Below are positions 25,301 to 40,300 of a stretch of 64,000 nt of DNA, one piece after another. The DNA lies in assembly GCA_012295275.1 (NCBI GenBank), contig CM022665.1, positions 35,159,522 through 35,223,521 of the forward strand, in the 5' to 3' direction. The translations under genes were made by a program, and so were the position numbers. Origin of the DNA: Chrysomallon squamiferum (taxonomy: Eukaryota > Mollusca > Gastropoda > Neomphalida > Peltospiridae). Position 1 is the stretch's first letter; each line of letters begins with the position of its first letter. The notes under the pieces were generated by a model. That model was given only the letters and a program-made list of their open reading frames with translations, was not told the DNA's origin and did no database searches.

Positions 25301-28300
25301 ATGAATTTTAGTGCCTTTGTTGTATCATGAGACAAATTTTATACTATAAAAGGAGAGGTTACTAACAATAATGGATTGAGGCCATTGTAGGTCTTTGTTT
25401 TGAGAAATACAATGATACCATTTAAGCTTATTTAGTAAGAAAGAGCTGCATGCATACACATACATGTTTGTGTGTGTCTGTGTGTATATATAATATTATA
25501 AAAAATTTAAAAAAAGATAACAGAAAGATAATATACTGTAATAAATTCCAGTGATTTCAAACCGTATCAATATTTGCTGTCAAACCAAGCAAATTTGAAT
25601 TTGTGCTGTCAGATAAAATTGATTGTGTCAGTCATTAGCTTGTAAATGAAATGCTAAGACATTCACTACATATCATGGCTGCAGGTAAATATGAAAAATA
25701 AGCTCTCTAACCCTGTCATTTATTTTTGATGGATATCGTAACATTTCAAAGAGTAAAACATTGATGATTTTTTTTTCAATGCTTCTTATAGGTTTTGTTT
25801 TCAAATATATATTGCAGTTGTTTGTTGTTGTTCTATGTTTTTTAAAGTAATGGTAATGAAAATATTAGTGATAATAAAATTAGTAGTAGTTGTAGCAGCA
25901 GCTATAGAAGTAGTATGGGTGAATTATAAATCAGTATTAAAGAACACTTCCTAAGTGTGATCATAGGTAATTGCAATGACTGATATGTTATTCTGCTGGA
26001 GAAAGTACATACAAAAAATCCTTGTAATATAAAAAATGAAAAATAGATTATATCACCAGCAACCACTACCACAACTGTTACTTCATCCATGAAAGCAGCA
26101 GCAACATCAACAATAATAATGATAAACAAAGTTATTAATTATTTGGCTTCAGTAGAAATATTAATGCAATATTAATGCACTGCTATCAGTATTTTGCAAA
26201 CAAAATTATTTTATTTATGTGCACCTTATGGAATCAGACAAGGAGAAAAAAGATGTCTTTTGAACTAGACTGTAACTGGACTAGTTCATTAAATACAGTA
26301 CTGATGAACAATATACATGGAAAATTGCTTTTCTCTTTCTGTCTTCCTTGGTAAAACTCATAAGTCATTTTATGTTCTTGAATGATTCTACATTGCCATA
26401 TATCTTGTAGTCTAGTACAAGTTACTTTAAAAAGAATACACATCATTGTTTTCCAGGAATATTATTTTGGTGAAAGATTCTTTGTTGCCACAAGTTTTGG
26501 AATATTATCTTAGAAACTACTTAAGGATTTTACAAGATCTGTATTACAGGAAATTTAGGTGTTTTTTCTTTTTGTTGTTTCTTCTTTCTTTTCTATTGGA
26601 ATTCTCCTAAATGTCGTCTGGGTAGTGTATACTTGAATACAATGTGACTGTTAAAATATTTGACTCCAGATGTTGGAGAATTTGTGTGTGTGGTAACAAA
26701 CTAGCAGTAATTTATATTTGTAATGAGCTAAATAGTTTGGATAGAAATACCGTATATACTTGTGTATAAGTCGAATTTTTGGGAGACTATATTAAGGTAA
26801 TATTTTGGGGGTCGACTTATACATAGGTAATGCTTTTGTAGCTGTTGCTGAAGAGTCGCCATTTTGACTATTTTTTGCTACGGGATGCATCTAAAATAAT
26901 CGCGGTCTTTCAGCTTTTCAAAAATATAATTTTATCGTGTAAAAAATTTTGAAAAATTAAATAACAAAACCAAATATGAATGTAAAACATGATATTCTTC
27001 CGTTTAATGACATAAAAATACATTTTAAAGCGAGAAAACCGTCAGTACGGTGTTATGCCTTACGGCGTCTTGCAATGATCTAGGAATGCACACTTCTCTG
27101 CCAAATTGCACTAAATATCGGTCCTAATTTCATAAACAAAACTCACTTGTGTAATTGTAAAGAATTTGGTGAAATAATATTGTTAGAATTTTCAGCAAAT
27201 CTAATTACTGCAAGCTTAAATTGTGCAGTATATTTATTTCGTTTGCCTGGCATCATATACAATATTTTAGGGCTATGGCCATAAAATTTTGTAAATCATA
27301 GAATGGCTAAATATAACGGTAAGTTAGGTCTCCATGTTAGACCTATTACATTAAAGAGATACGATTTATGATACATTTAGGCTATAGCTCGTGTAATACA
27401 TGCATTTACGTTATTATGGTATGTTCGTGCAAGTTACAGCTCGTGCAAGTTATGTTACAGTAGGCGTACAATGTAGGCACTGTCACACTGGTCTAAAAAT
27501 AGTGACGATGCCTGGAATCTACAGTCGACTTATACACAAGTAATACCTAAAATGACGCAATTTTTGGTCTTAAAATACACATCGACTTATACATAAGGTC
27601 ACCTTGTATAGTATATACGGTAAGCATAATGGAGTTCAAAAATATAATTTTAAGAAATCTGTTTTTTCTGTTATATTTCAAATGTTTTAAAAATATTTCA
27701 GCCTGATTATCAGATATGTAAAGGAGAGGCTAAACAATGTTTTTTTTCAAAATATGCCATAAACTATAAACCAGAATTATTTTTTTCTTTAAATTATTAT
27801 TATTTAAAAAATGTTTTTAATATTTTGTTTATTGAATTCTAAACTAAAATACAAAGATACAAAAAACATTTCCTATAGCCTGATAAATGCTAATTACAGT
27901 CTGCCTTATTATAATATGTGTATATTCATTATATATATATATATATCTGGATTGCCTTCTAGCATACACATTAATCTTTTTAGTATTACAGCTAAAATAA
28001 AATGGCAGCAAAAACTTTGGGTATAGCTGGGATGGTTTTACAAATAAGCACATCAAGTATACAGTGTATATGAAGATTGTAATGTTATAGTTAATATTTA
28101 TGCCTGGGGAACTGATTTGTATGCAGTTGCAAATGACATGTCTCCAATTCTTTTGTTACCCTAATTAGATACAATTAGTGAGCATTTAACCGTGTTCATT
28201 AGTTTGTTCCAGTTATTTCAGTTATTAAAAAGAAACTAACTTAATCTGTACTAACATAGTTATATTTTCATATTTGTTTAATAAGATTTTTATTTCTTAT

Positions 28301-28301
28301 G

Positions 28302-28339
<38 letters not shown>

Positions 28340-31300
28340 TTAAATAAAAGTTACTGAAAACTCTAATTTGATATCTTAAAGAAAAGATTATGTGTGTATA
28401 TGAACTGTATATACCATCAAAAACAGAAAAATAATTAGTCCTTATGTTAGGCTGTGTTAATTTTTATATATATTCTTTTTTTCTTTTTTTAAAAATATTT
28501 TGAGATAATGTTGGGTTTTTTCATCATTCACCTACACTGTAATCATATCTGGATTAAACAGATTTTACACAAAATATTTCAACTAAAGTTTTTAAAATGC
28601 ATTTCCTAGAAACTAAAGCATTGTGAAATCTGTATTTTATGGTTTTTCTGTTTCAGAATATAGATTTTGTTCAACTTATTTCTGATAATGGTTTAAAAAT
28701 CCTGTTTCAGTTGATTTGCTAGCATCTTCTGTATGTAATATAAATTTATTTTGACTGTATTTTAAAACACTTGACATAGGGCCTCTATTGATCTATGCTA
28801 AATGTTTTTTCTAAAACCATGCAAGCATTTTCATTTTTTTAAAAGTAATAAGAGTATTTTAGTGTGCATTTCATACAATGTGGTCTGAGAAAAGGTTAAA
28901 ACACTTTGTGTGCTGCATAGTTTTTCTGAAATGTGTGAACAAAGTCTTTACTGAAGAAATATCTGGTAACACTTTAAACTAGATTCTACACTATTATGTG
29001 TTCGCTGCTTATACTGTTGTGGTTTGAATAAAGATTAAAAGACTTGATGTTTACAAAATGATTGTTCTAAAACATTTTAAACATAAACTTTCCTCAAGAC
29101 TGTTTTTTTCTGTAATGGTTGAACTGTATTATGTTCTATTTTCTTGCTAGACTCAGACAATTTATTGATTGTTGTGCAATAGTCCATTAACTTGAAACAA
29201 CATTAAATGATGTTTGTTGTCAAAACTTCAGTTTATATTTTTTGAATTATAGATTTTGCTGCAAATTGTTTTGTCTTATTAAATATTATATGGTCGTGTT
29301 TATGTTTTAAGTATTTTATCTTCTATGATGTGTAAGTAAAATATTTTAGTACGTGTAAAACGAGGATCATTTTTTTTAGATTGTTCAATCAATTCTTCCT
29401 GTCAGATATTTTATTTATTAATTATTATCATTGTTTTTTTGTTTTTTTTTATCAATTAGTCCTTATTTTGTCCACTTATCTATTCATTATATAATCTGTA
29501 CAGTTGTTTTGAAATCCAATAGCTAAAGTATTTGTGGAGTGTTGTCCAAATATTCATTGATTTATCTGTATGTTAATCTGTCTCTGTCATCCATCCATTC
29601 TTCCAATTCTATTATTATTTTTATTTAACAGTTTATTAATCTATTCAATTATTTTATAAATATATTCTTTCAACTATCATTCCATCATTTTATTAAAATT
29701 TAGTCTTTCATAGCTATTTGTACCTTTTATTTTTATAAGAAATGGCTTATAAACAATCAAAAAAGAGTAGCGAGCTGTGTGAGTGAAATGGAGTTCCTGA
29801 TTCATTATTTATTGATATTAATAAGTATTGTGTAAGTGCAACTATTATACATGAAACCCTAGATTAACAGTGTCTTAAGATGTGTCCTAAATTATAGCTT
29901 GTTTTCAGTTAGCGTAATACCATACACATAAATGGTCATGGTTTTTACCATTAACAGAAATTAAAAACAGCCTATGAAAGTTGGTAAAAGCTAATTTATA
30001 TCATATTGCAGCTGGCTAAATATAACTATATTTAACATGTATGTAAACAGTAGATGCTGCTGCAATGTTTACACAAGGTCTGACCTGGGACATAATCTAC
30101 ATCCAAGGCTCTGACAGGCTTCTCTCAATGGAGGAAATCAAGAACAGATACATACAGAAACTCAAATTGAATTACATTGTCTAGTGTCTGTAATTCCAGT
30201 TAAACCTTGTTGAGCATTGCATATGATGTTTAGTTTATTTGTTCAGACAGATCAATACATTTGATTATTAGCTTCTGACATAATGTTTGTAAATAAATTG
30301 TAGACAGACAGTTTATGCTTAGTGTAGTTAGATAATATTTGCTTTATATTAGAAATTTTATCAAGAAATGGACATTTGTTGTTGTTGTTTTTTTCTGTAT
30401 AAAATTAATTTTATATTTTATGTTGTTGCTCCACAACCATTTTAGTATTACTTTAAATTTCTGTTTCATGCACTAGCCTCTTCTAGAGCATAAATTGCAG
30501 CTCTTGGTGTACATTGATTTATACTGAATGGTTTTTCTATTATCTCTGAATGCAGACTTTAGAAACAACAGGTATTTGAAATTTCTGCTGCAGGACATTT
30601 GCTGTAAAACTAGATAAATCCATGAATAACAATCCATCTGTGTTACTATAAACATCCTTTTTTTGAATTCAGAAACTGCTCTCTTTTCAGTTGTTTATTT
30701 GGGAACTTTTTGTTATTTTTTTTTATTATTATATATTTTTTTTCTGTTTAAAAATTTGTTGTTTTTTTTAAATTCAAAGAATTAATCACAAATGTTTTTA
30801 ATTTGTTTGTAACATACAGGCTTAATTGTTATTTATTGCAACAATGCTAATAATAATGAGTATATGGTCAATGTCAAATAAAAAAAGAAGTAAACATGAA
30901 ATTTATTATATACATGAAATCAGCTATTATATTGAGTTACACTGCTGAGTTCAGTTTGTCTGGCACAAGTCAATAATTCTGTTGTGTTTTACCAGAGCTC
31001 TATGTTATTGTTATTCATCAAACATGCCAGACCAATCCACAGAGACAGCCTTTGACTTTTAGTCTGTGAAGTATCTCTTCACTGGAAAACAAGAAGATGA
31101 ATACTAAGCAGAACTTAACATTTACTGGGAAATGATAATATGACATTTATTTTTTATCATCAGAGTTTGCTTTGTAAGGTTTTGGGGTTTGTTATTAATT
31201 GCACTACAAGTTCTATTTTAATATCAAAAGTAAGAAATATTATGAGACTTAATACTGATCATCATATCCATATAACACATATTGTTAGATTTAATACTAA

Positions 31301-34300
31301 CCGTCATATTCCAGTAAGAAATGTATTTATATGCAAAACATACAGATAAGATAAGTCTTTAATGATCCTCTTTTTACCAATTCTGACAACTATATTTTAT
31401 ATGTATTTCAGTTGATCTTCTCTGGGGAGTATACCAAAGCCATGGATCAGAACTACCACAAAGATCATTTGGCCTGCCACAACTGTGATAAGAAGTTGAT
31501 TGCTTGTCGCTACATACTGAAAGAGGAACACCCATACTGCATCCCTTGCTACCAGCAATTGTTTGCACACAACTGTGAAGAATGTTCCAAGCCCATTGGC
31601 CCTGACTACAAGGTAAGCTGATATTTATCCTACACTATTTCAGCTGTTTCATCTAGAGGGAATCATTCTATACATCTAAATTGGTGGATTATTTAGCTAG
31701 CTAGTTACTGAAACAGACTTTCTTTAATTAATTCCTCCTTCTATAACTTCACCTAAACATCTAAACATCCATCAATCCAGTTAATAATTTATTCTTAAAT
31801 GTCAGGCAAGAATATAATGTTGCTTGATATACTAGTAGTAGAGCATTACTATTGTTACTAAGTGGTAAGGAATGTAGGCATATATATAATTTTCAGTCAA
31901 ATCATGGAATTTCACAAAAAGATGCACACATGTAAACACAAGTCAACTAATTCAGAAGAAAGGTGGTTCTATTGTTTGAACATACCAGGAGTCTCTGCAG
32001 TTCAAGAAAAAGAGAGGAAGCTTAATGTCTTACTGAAAATAAGAACTTTTGTCAGAACATTAACTATTGTAATAAAAACTAACGTTTCCAACATGGTGTG
32101 TATTACTCTTTGAATAAGTAAATTTCCAGTATGATGATTATATGTTAAATAATATGTAATTATATAAAAAGCACATGTAATAAGAATGCTAAATAACTGT
32201 TACTATGAAAAAAAATAAAACAGATACATGTTCATCATCACATAATTATATTAAATAATGTGTTGCTGTATGAAAAGTAATATGTGAAGTAGTATATTTC
32301 CAATATGGTGTCTACATTAAATAATATGTAATTATGAGAAAAGTAATACATGAAATAAGAATTTGAAAAGTAAAATAAATGATTAGTTCAGAAGATATAG
32401 GCCAAAAATGGCTTAACCTAGAACACACTGCAGTAGGTTAGAGGTGTCACTCTGAATATTCACACCTAGTTTGGACAACATCTAGCCACAGGAAGTGCCC
32501 TAATTTGTGCAAATTTAAAATGGCCACTGATAAAATCAGTAGGGGCCATTATCTCATAAATAATTCATCCTAGACCCCATAACTATATTATAGGCAGATA
32601 GGAAAGTGACAACAAGGAACAAAAATATGCCTTCAGGATTTTTGTGTAATTCACAGACACCAGATATGATATAATTGACCCAAACTATGTATCTGCCTAA
32701 ACTCCTTTGGCTCTTTTTATCTTTTCCCTGTAAGTCAAGTGATCTTAAACTAACCACAATAGGCCAGTGTAGCATACACAGAGAAAGGCGCAGAAGTGCT
32801 ACTGAACCTGTCTTTCAACCTATATGAGGAGTTGCATCATGAGTATGGTTCAAGGTTTTTTAATAGTCTTTACAATTATGGATTGTGCCTATAATACGAT
32901 GAAGTTTTGCATTTTTCAAACTGCAGCAAGTTCTCATAATAGCTACATGATATCAGGTCACTATGATCAGCATATTGCTGACAATGTCGATTGTAACCTC
33001 TGTACATTAGGTGGATATGGACCATTCCATGGGATGGGGGATAGTAGTGGTATATAAACCAGAGTTCAAAACACAACAGCTGATATTGTGCACCTCAGAC
33101 ACCAGTTAGGAGTAAGCCTTTGAAGCCTACTGCCAATTACTTATGCCTGGGTTACACAACATCCAGGATATTTAAGATGGCAAAAAGGGACATCTTCTAA
33201 GAAAAGCAAAGATACTGAGTTTAATACATTTATGAATATTTTGAGAGGAGCTTGACTCAACTGGGGTGGATTATGCAGCAGAACAAGTTCTTGTCATGTT
33301 ACTTTGTTGAAAAAAAAGGATAAATACTTGATGAACTGAGAGCCAGAAAGCTTTCATAAATGATGGCCACTACTCTGAAGTTGATTGAAGTCCAAACATT
33401 GCCTCTGACATCAGATGCAGCAAGATATTACTCACAAAGGGTTTATCCAAGGGATTAAGTTGATAGCTTCAGATAGTTTTCTGCTATCCAGAAGATGGAT
33501 TTTCTATCTGCAGCAGAATATTTCTTTCAAGGGAGACTGTGATACTCCACACTGCTGTAACTGAATGTTCTTATTTGTGTACAGGTTGCAAAGGTTCATC
33601 ATGGAGTAATGTTGCTTATGTTGCTCACGTATTTTGGTTCCTTGATACAACTTTCCAACTCTGGCATCATACAAAAATTATGAAGATATATTGTGGTTCC
33701 TTGATGCTACTTTCCATTTTGGATTTATGCAAATTAGATTTTGTCCACATCTGCAGTGGATATTAAGAGTGATCAAATTAACCAGAAGCAGTGATAAAAT
33801 ATTCTATTGCAATATGTTTTGTTAATATTAATTCTACTGGATTACATGTTACAATCTGTTCTATTTAAAATATAGTACCAGTACATGAACTAAGTAGACT
33901 ATAGAAAAAGACATCAAGTCCAGTGTTCTGTTTCTGGTTGCACTTTATATGACTTAGTGATGAAAATCTCTTGTCACCACTCTCTGGCAGGGTGTGAAAG
34001 ATACCTTAACTTTTAACAGAAACTTTGTTTTATTAAATTAAAACTATTAGACATTGCCATGATTTTATTAGGTTAGAAGTATCCCAAACTTAAAAACAAA
34101 TATATTTAGTGATATTTGAGGGCAGGATTTAATATAAAATATTAAAAAACATGAGAAGAGTAAATATTATGGTTTATTGAATTAAAAATTAAAACTTTCA
34201 GACCTTCTATAAGTATGACAAAAATACAACAAATGGCTACAAGTTTATATTTTGTGTGAAAGTATTAAGAAATATATTTGTATCTACAAGATAATGGCCC

Positions 34301-37300
34301 CCACAGGTTTTGCGAGTGGCCAGTTTGAATTCAGGATTTGAAGTTATTAAAGGAAATACAAAATTTATAAGATTTAATCTAGAAAATAAAAATGTTTTAA
34401 TTTACTTTTAATGTATAAGAAGTGTCCATAATATTTTTAAAGTGTACTGATAGATATGTAGTAACAAATAGTTGTTATAGGAATATATTGGACTCTTTGA
34501 CTTGTTTGGGTTTATTAATGTTATTATCATATTTTATTATTTGGAAAGGCTAGTTTGAAGATTTAAATAAAACAATGTAAAACGTATTTAGACTGTTGTA
34601 CAAACCACAGCCATGCTTTAAGAATCAATCACCTGGAAACAGATTTCTTTTTCAGGATTGTGCAAATAAACAGTATGAAAAATATTTCCTTCAGGCTTCT
34701 AAAGTGTGCTGTTTTACACCTTTTTCAAAAAAGAAAATTCTTATGTTATTGCATTTGATTGCCATTTTACATCATTTCAAAGCGTAAATAAGAAAACTAT
34801 TATGTTATTGCTATAAACAATCTTAAAACAAATTACGCTTGATGTTTTCACATATAAACAGACATAAACATGTTTGGAAAAATAATATAAACACATTTAA
34901 AACTTTCAGTAAATTACATATCAACATTAATTTAATAAAAATGACTATTTCATCAGTAGCTTTTATAGCCAGATAAAAGAGACCTTTCAGTTTTGTACAT
35001 ACAGATATGCACATACATATATATTTACCACTGCATTTGACTTTGTACATACATGTAAAACATTATACCAAAAGTACTAATTGCCCACATAAAATTTCTT
35101 TATGTGTGTGTATGTGTGTTCGTCTGTCTATATATAGAGAGAGAGAGAGAGAGATTTTATTGTTTATAATTTTAATTAATTTACTTTGCATATAGCATAC
35201 AGAGGTTATCACTTCAGCAAACATGAATTATGATGAGATATACACCAACAGCCCAACATTAACATTTAACTGAAGTGAAAATACATCTGGTGTATAGTAT
35301 ACACTGTTGTTACTCATGATGAGATGGGGTATGAAGAGGCACCATAAATGGTAACAAGGGTTCCCACGTATTAAGTTGGCCACATTTGAACTATATGATA
35401 GAGGTCTGACATCACTGTTGGTGTGGGATGTTCTCTATGGGCTGTCAGTCAGTACACTTTGGTGTGCCTAACTACAGATTTCTTTCACTGATAGTGTGTC
35501 TGCACTCTCACTCAGATACTCAAACAGAAGAGAAAAAATACATATAGAAATGAAAGAAAGAAAATTTGATTTTTATTTATTCTATTATTTTGTTTTTTAT
35601 TTATGGTTTCATTTCAATGCGTATGATCATGTGATAACATGCCTTTTTTGTTTTTTGTATATTTCTTGATAACATGTCATATATATAAATATATATATAT
35701 AAAAGTACACACACACACACACGCACACACATGCACACACACTGACCTTTATATATTGGGAATATTTCAGTTAACTTACTGGCTGCACACTTTTTCTCTG
35801 TAGAAATTCATCAAACAGGACAGAATTTCCTTCCATCACTGAGCATTACCAGCTATGGACTGTAATGTTCTGCAGAGCAGAATGTACATCAATAATAAAA
35901 AATAATAATTTAAAATTAAAATTAAAAAACCCAGAAAAAAATATATAAATGTTTATTCTTTAGCCCCATCAATTTCCAATGTTTTAAAAAAGGTTAATGG
36001 AAAAAAGCAACAAAAAAAAAAAGTAAATAAATAAACCTTATTTTGCTATCAGAATAATTCTGAGCAGTCATATGTTGATTACCTTTTAGATGAGGTAAAT
36101 TTTCTTCTTTGCAGGTAAAGAATGTTTACAGAATATACATAACTAAATGCAATATGTACTAATGTTATATTAAAATTTAAAAGGTATTTACATTAACTAT
36201 AAAAACAGTTTTAACCTTTGTGTCATGTTGTAAGATTAACATGCCATGCCATATACAAAATGAATGACCTCAGTTTGATAGTTAATTTTAAACTGCAGAA
36301 ACCTTCAGGGGTTGCATATTCATTTAATAGGAAAAACAGTTTGCTGTTTGGCAAACCTTACCAATCCTAACTCTGCCTGATACAGCTGGTTTCAGGACAT
36401 CAGCCAGTTATTATCTTCATTATACCACCCTTCATATATTTTTGTTACTACACTAGCTTCATAAACATTGTGGATAAGTACTTATTAACTGAAATGTACA
36501 GGTTTTAAAAAAAATATAATAATGTATAATTATAAAATAAATAAATAGTCCTAATAAATAACTATAATCTGGTTTAAATGCCAGAAACAGGCCTAAGAAT
36601 GGGAATAAAGTAGCTCATGTTCTTGTTCCAGCTACAGGAAAACAAACAAAATTTAATAACTGCTCATTTTGGGGTTTTATTTTGATTGTTCAGTAGCATA
36701 TGTATTAATACTTTAAGATAATCTGTTTTTACTAATAACAAGAAATATTTAAAATCAGTTTTATTGTTCAGCCACAAGGATTCTTTTATGTCTTTTTTTA
36801 CTGTATAGCTGCAAGGAATTTGTTTGTACCATTAATTGGAAAGGGAATAGCTCCATTAAAGGAAAATTAGTTCTATAATTATGATCATGAAAACAAAGAA
36901 GAAATGTTTTATGTAAATTTCATTTAAATTTCACATTTTTAATCTGCAGCTAAAGTCATTCATATAACAAAATGGGTCTAACTACTTTTTTCACTTACCA
37001 AAAAGGATAATTTAAATGCACCTTTCAATAGATAGGAAAGCACAAGCCAAGGCTTTTAATTAACTAGCTGTTGGGCATAAGCTAGGATGGTAAAATAACC
37101 TAATGGGCTAATTATACCAGAGAGTTATCTAAAGTTTTCTGCAGTTACCACAAGAGGCCCAACGTACTAGCTATAAATGGAGGTGTAAGGCCAAGAATGC
37201 TGGGTTGTCTCTGAGTAACCTTCCAAGTCACTGACATTGTTTTGATAAAACACAGAAAGGTTCAAAAATTGAAATAACATGTTTTATTAGTATATGACTC

Positions 37301-40300
37301 ATTCACTTTCCTTGCTAACCTCAGCTAGGTCTGCCCAGCTGTTGAAAGCTTGGCACTTCCATAACACATCAGGTACACCAGCATTTTTTACCTATTATAC
37401 ATAAGCTGTAACCATTTATAAATTTGCTTATACTGCAAGATAAACATAAGGTAAACAAATGCACTGCTGAACCTTAAATTCAGATTTTCAGAACATCAAA
37501 AATGATTAATGGACAGATATAAATTGCTTTATAATTACTTAATGTTTTTTTGTGAAATTGGATGAATGAATGAATAGTTATTTAATGACACCTCAACATA
37601 AAACAGATATAAGCTATGGTATCATTCTGTGGTCATAGTAATTAAACTTTTATTTTTCCTCTTTGTTATTTTTCAGGTTTTCTTTTTCTTTTTTTTGGTT
37701 TGTTAGTTAAAATTTGTTTCTTGTATTTCAGTTATTGTAATATTTATTATTTAACAACAAATTGTGTGGGTTTTTTGGGAGATGGTTTCATCAAAAATAT
37801 AATGATAAATATATATTTTTAAAGAAAACAATCTGCTATTATAACTAAAATATAACCAAAATCCATATAAAATAAAAACAGCGTTACGAAATACACAGCT
37901 TTTATATAATCTCTATTATCAAGTTATTGCAATAGCCCACAGTTAAGATTATGTTGCACACAGGTATCTTCTGAAACACAAATATTTGGATACCTGTTGC
38001 AGTGATTGGTAAAGCTGATATCTGTAATGCATTCTAAGAATACACGTACTTGTCTGTGATTGTGTTTGAAGAATAGCTTGGTATTAACCAACGGGACATA
38101 AGACAATCTTGATAATGCCACACTGGTTACCTTCTCAAAGGTTGTAAAATGTCACTTAGTGGCTGGCATATTAGCATATTGGAGTGTAGCTGATGTTACA
38201 GTAATATGTTAGATGAAGTTTTTTTTACAAAGCATCTATCTTCACTTGTACTCCTCACACCTGTTGAAGTAATTGTAAAATCACCAGGTACCACAGACAC
38301 TGGCACAGTGTCTTAATTCTTCTCAGTTACTCTAATTCTTTACAGATGCAGTAGCTTTCATAACAGTCTGACAATTTATTTATCTTTTCTTTTTTATTTC
38401 TTCTTCTTTTTTTTAAAATTGTTTCTGATAGGGAGAATATGAAGAAAAAAAGGGTTTTCTTTTCCTTTCTTTTTTCATTTATTGTGGATGATAAAATAAA
38501 CCAGAATGAAATCTTGAAAATAAATTAGAAATGCAAGAATTATATGGCATTTCATTTAAAGAAACAAAATTTCATTTCCTATCATTTATTTTTTAAAAGC
38601 CATTTTAAATCTTTTCATCAAGTAAATAAATATTTATATTAAATGCAAAATAAAAATAAACCAAAACTCCAGCAGATCATGATTTCTATGGTTATTTTTC
38701 ATTCTTCTTTAAGTTTGTGAAATTATTTTAGAATTATTGTTATTCAAGACACAAAATAAATATAAAAACATTGTAATGAAATATATTTTTGTTATGTCTT
38801 AAGTGTTGCAAATGCAAATCATATAACAATTATTCCATTTAATTTAATTTAATATATATATATTCTGCAGTCACTATAAATAGAGGCAAGATGTGATGCC
38901 TGGATAATTTTCTATATTTTTGAACACTGACCAAAAATATAAATTTTTGGGAATTGAATTGTATTTACTTCAATAAATTACTTGCTATTATGTCAAAATT
39001 TAATTCTTTAATGTTTAGTTGCTGGTATAGATCTTAAAAGACCATTGTGAATATAGTTTGCTTTAAAATAACAAATTAATTGTTATTATTTAAGAACTAC
39101 ATATATTTTGTTCTGATGTATTGAGACACTGAAATCAATTCCATTAATCTACTGTCGAGAGTGGCGAGTTGAAAAATAAAACAGAGTCATTTAATTTTTT
39201 TATATTATTTAGGATTGCATGATAAAAGAAAAAACTGTTTATCGTCTTAAGACATCAGCTTTATCCTGCTCAGGTTGAATGGTGATAGATGCTCAGTTAG
39301 CCTCACTGCAGACCGCCATTCTTAGCTTCACAGGATAAAGCTGATATCTTAAGACAGTAGCCACTTATAACCTGAAGATGCAGCAGCACAGTCTATTAGT
39401 CTACTAAAAGCTTATCTACCATAACTCACTGACATCTTGTTTACTACATATATTTGTTGTTTTGCAAAAAATACCCTGCACAATAATTGAAGAAAATGAA
39501 AAGCATGTTGCAGGTTATTCCCAGTGATTCTGTGAAGTAAATTTCTGATTACATCTTCAATGCTTTCTATCCAAGAAATGAAGTTAAGGACTTACAAAAC
39601 GTAGCAAAGCTAGCTGAGCTGGTTTGTGAGATTATCCAAAAAGTAAAATAAAGAAATGAAAATAAAGAAGAAGAGAAGGAATAAAGAAGAAAAAGAAAAA
39701 AAAAAGAGAGAGAGAGAAAATAAAATGTAAAAAAAGGTTTGTGTTATCTTGAGCAAAAGAAAAAAGTCTATCTCCTTTCTAGTATCAGAATAATTCTGAG
39801 CAGTCATCATGTGATTGTCTTTCCATAATGTCATTTCCTGAGGTCAGTTTTCCTGCTTCCCATGAAGAATGTTTGCAAAATACTGCCATATCACTAGTTA
39901 TTTCATAGTGTGATTATGAAATACTGTGATACCCAGCCAGTTATTTCACAGCAGTTATTTCATCTCTTTCGTCTGACTAGCCATTTATGATGAATTCTTT
40001 CCCTGTCACTTCAGACAGGAGTCAGAAACAATGACTGAATGGTGATGTGATGAATGGTATGTGAGAACATACACACAGTTGTAGTTCAGTTTGGTTGGTT
40101 GCTACTGATATTTTATCTTAGTTTTATTTGTTTTTCCATCAGTCTATTTAATATTATCTACACTGATAATGAGTTATTATTTTAATGAAATAAAAAAACA
40201 GTAAAAAACCCTATGTAAACTGAATGTGTTTATGTGTGTATACATAATAACTGATTTTAGATTTTGATTATTGTGTTTTTAATTTCATCACCATTACACT

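Larger units (their letters stand above)
9321..31411 (+). other. 22-kb Limpet intron splitting LIM2
   Basis: Separates the testin-like half from the FHL-like half of the gene. It contains the exon-derived array, several minisatellites, two SINE-like pieces, a candidate internal promoter and first exon, and a pogo-like element, each listed separately. Stretches not listed (for example 11135-13160, 13700-16970, 19760-21490, 23650-26740, 28340-31400) are AT-rich with poly-T, poly-A or short CA/TA runs; nothing coding was recognised there. Confidence 0.85.

Noticed and set aside
31374-31568. Minus-strand ORF over the LIM2 exon
   Set aside because: Antisense shadow of the coding exon 31412-31612.
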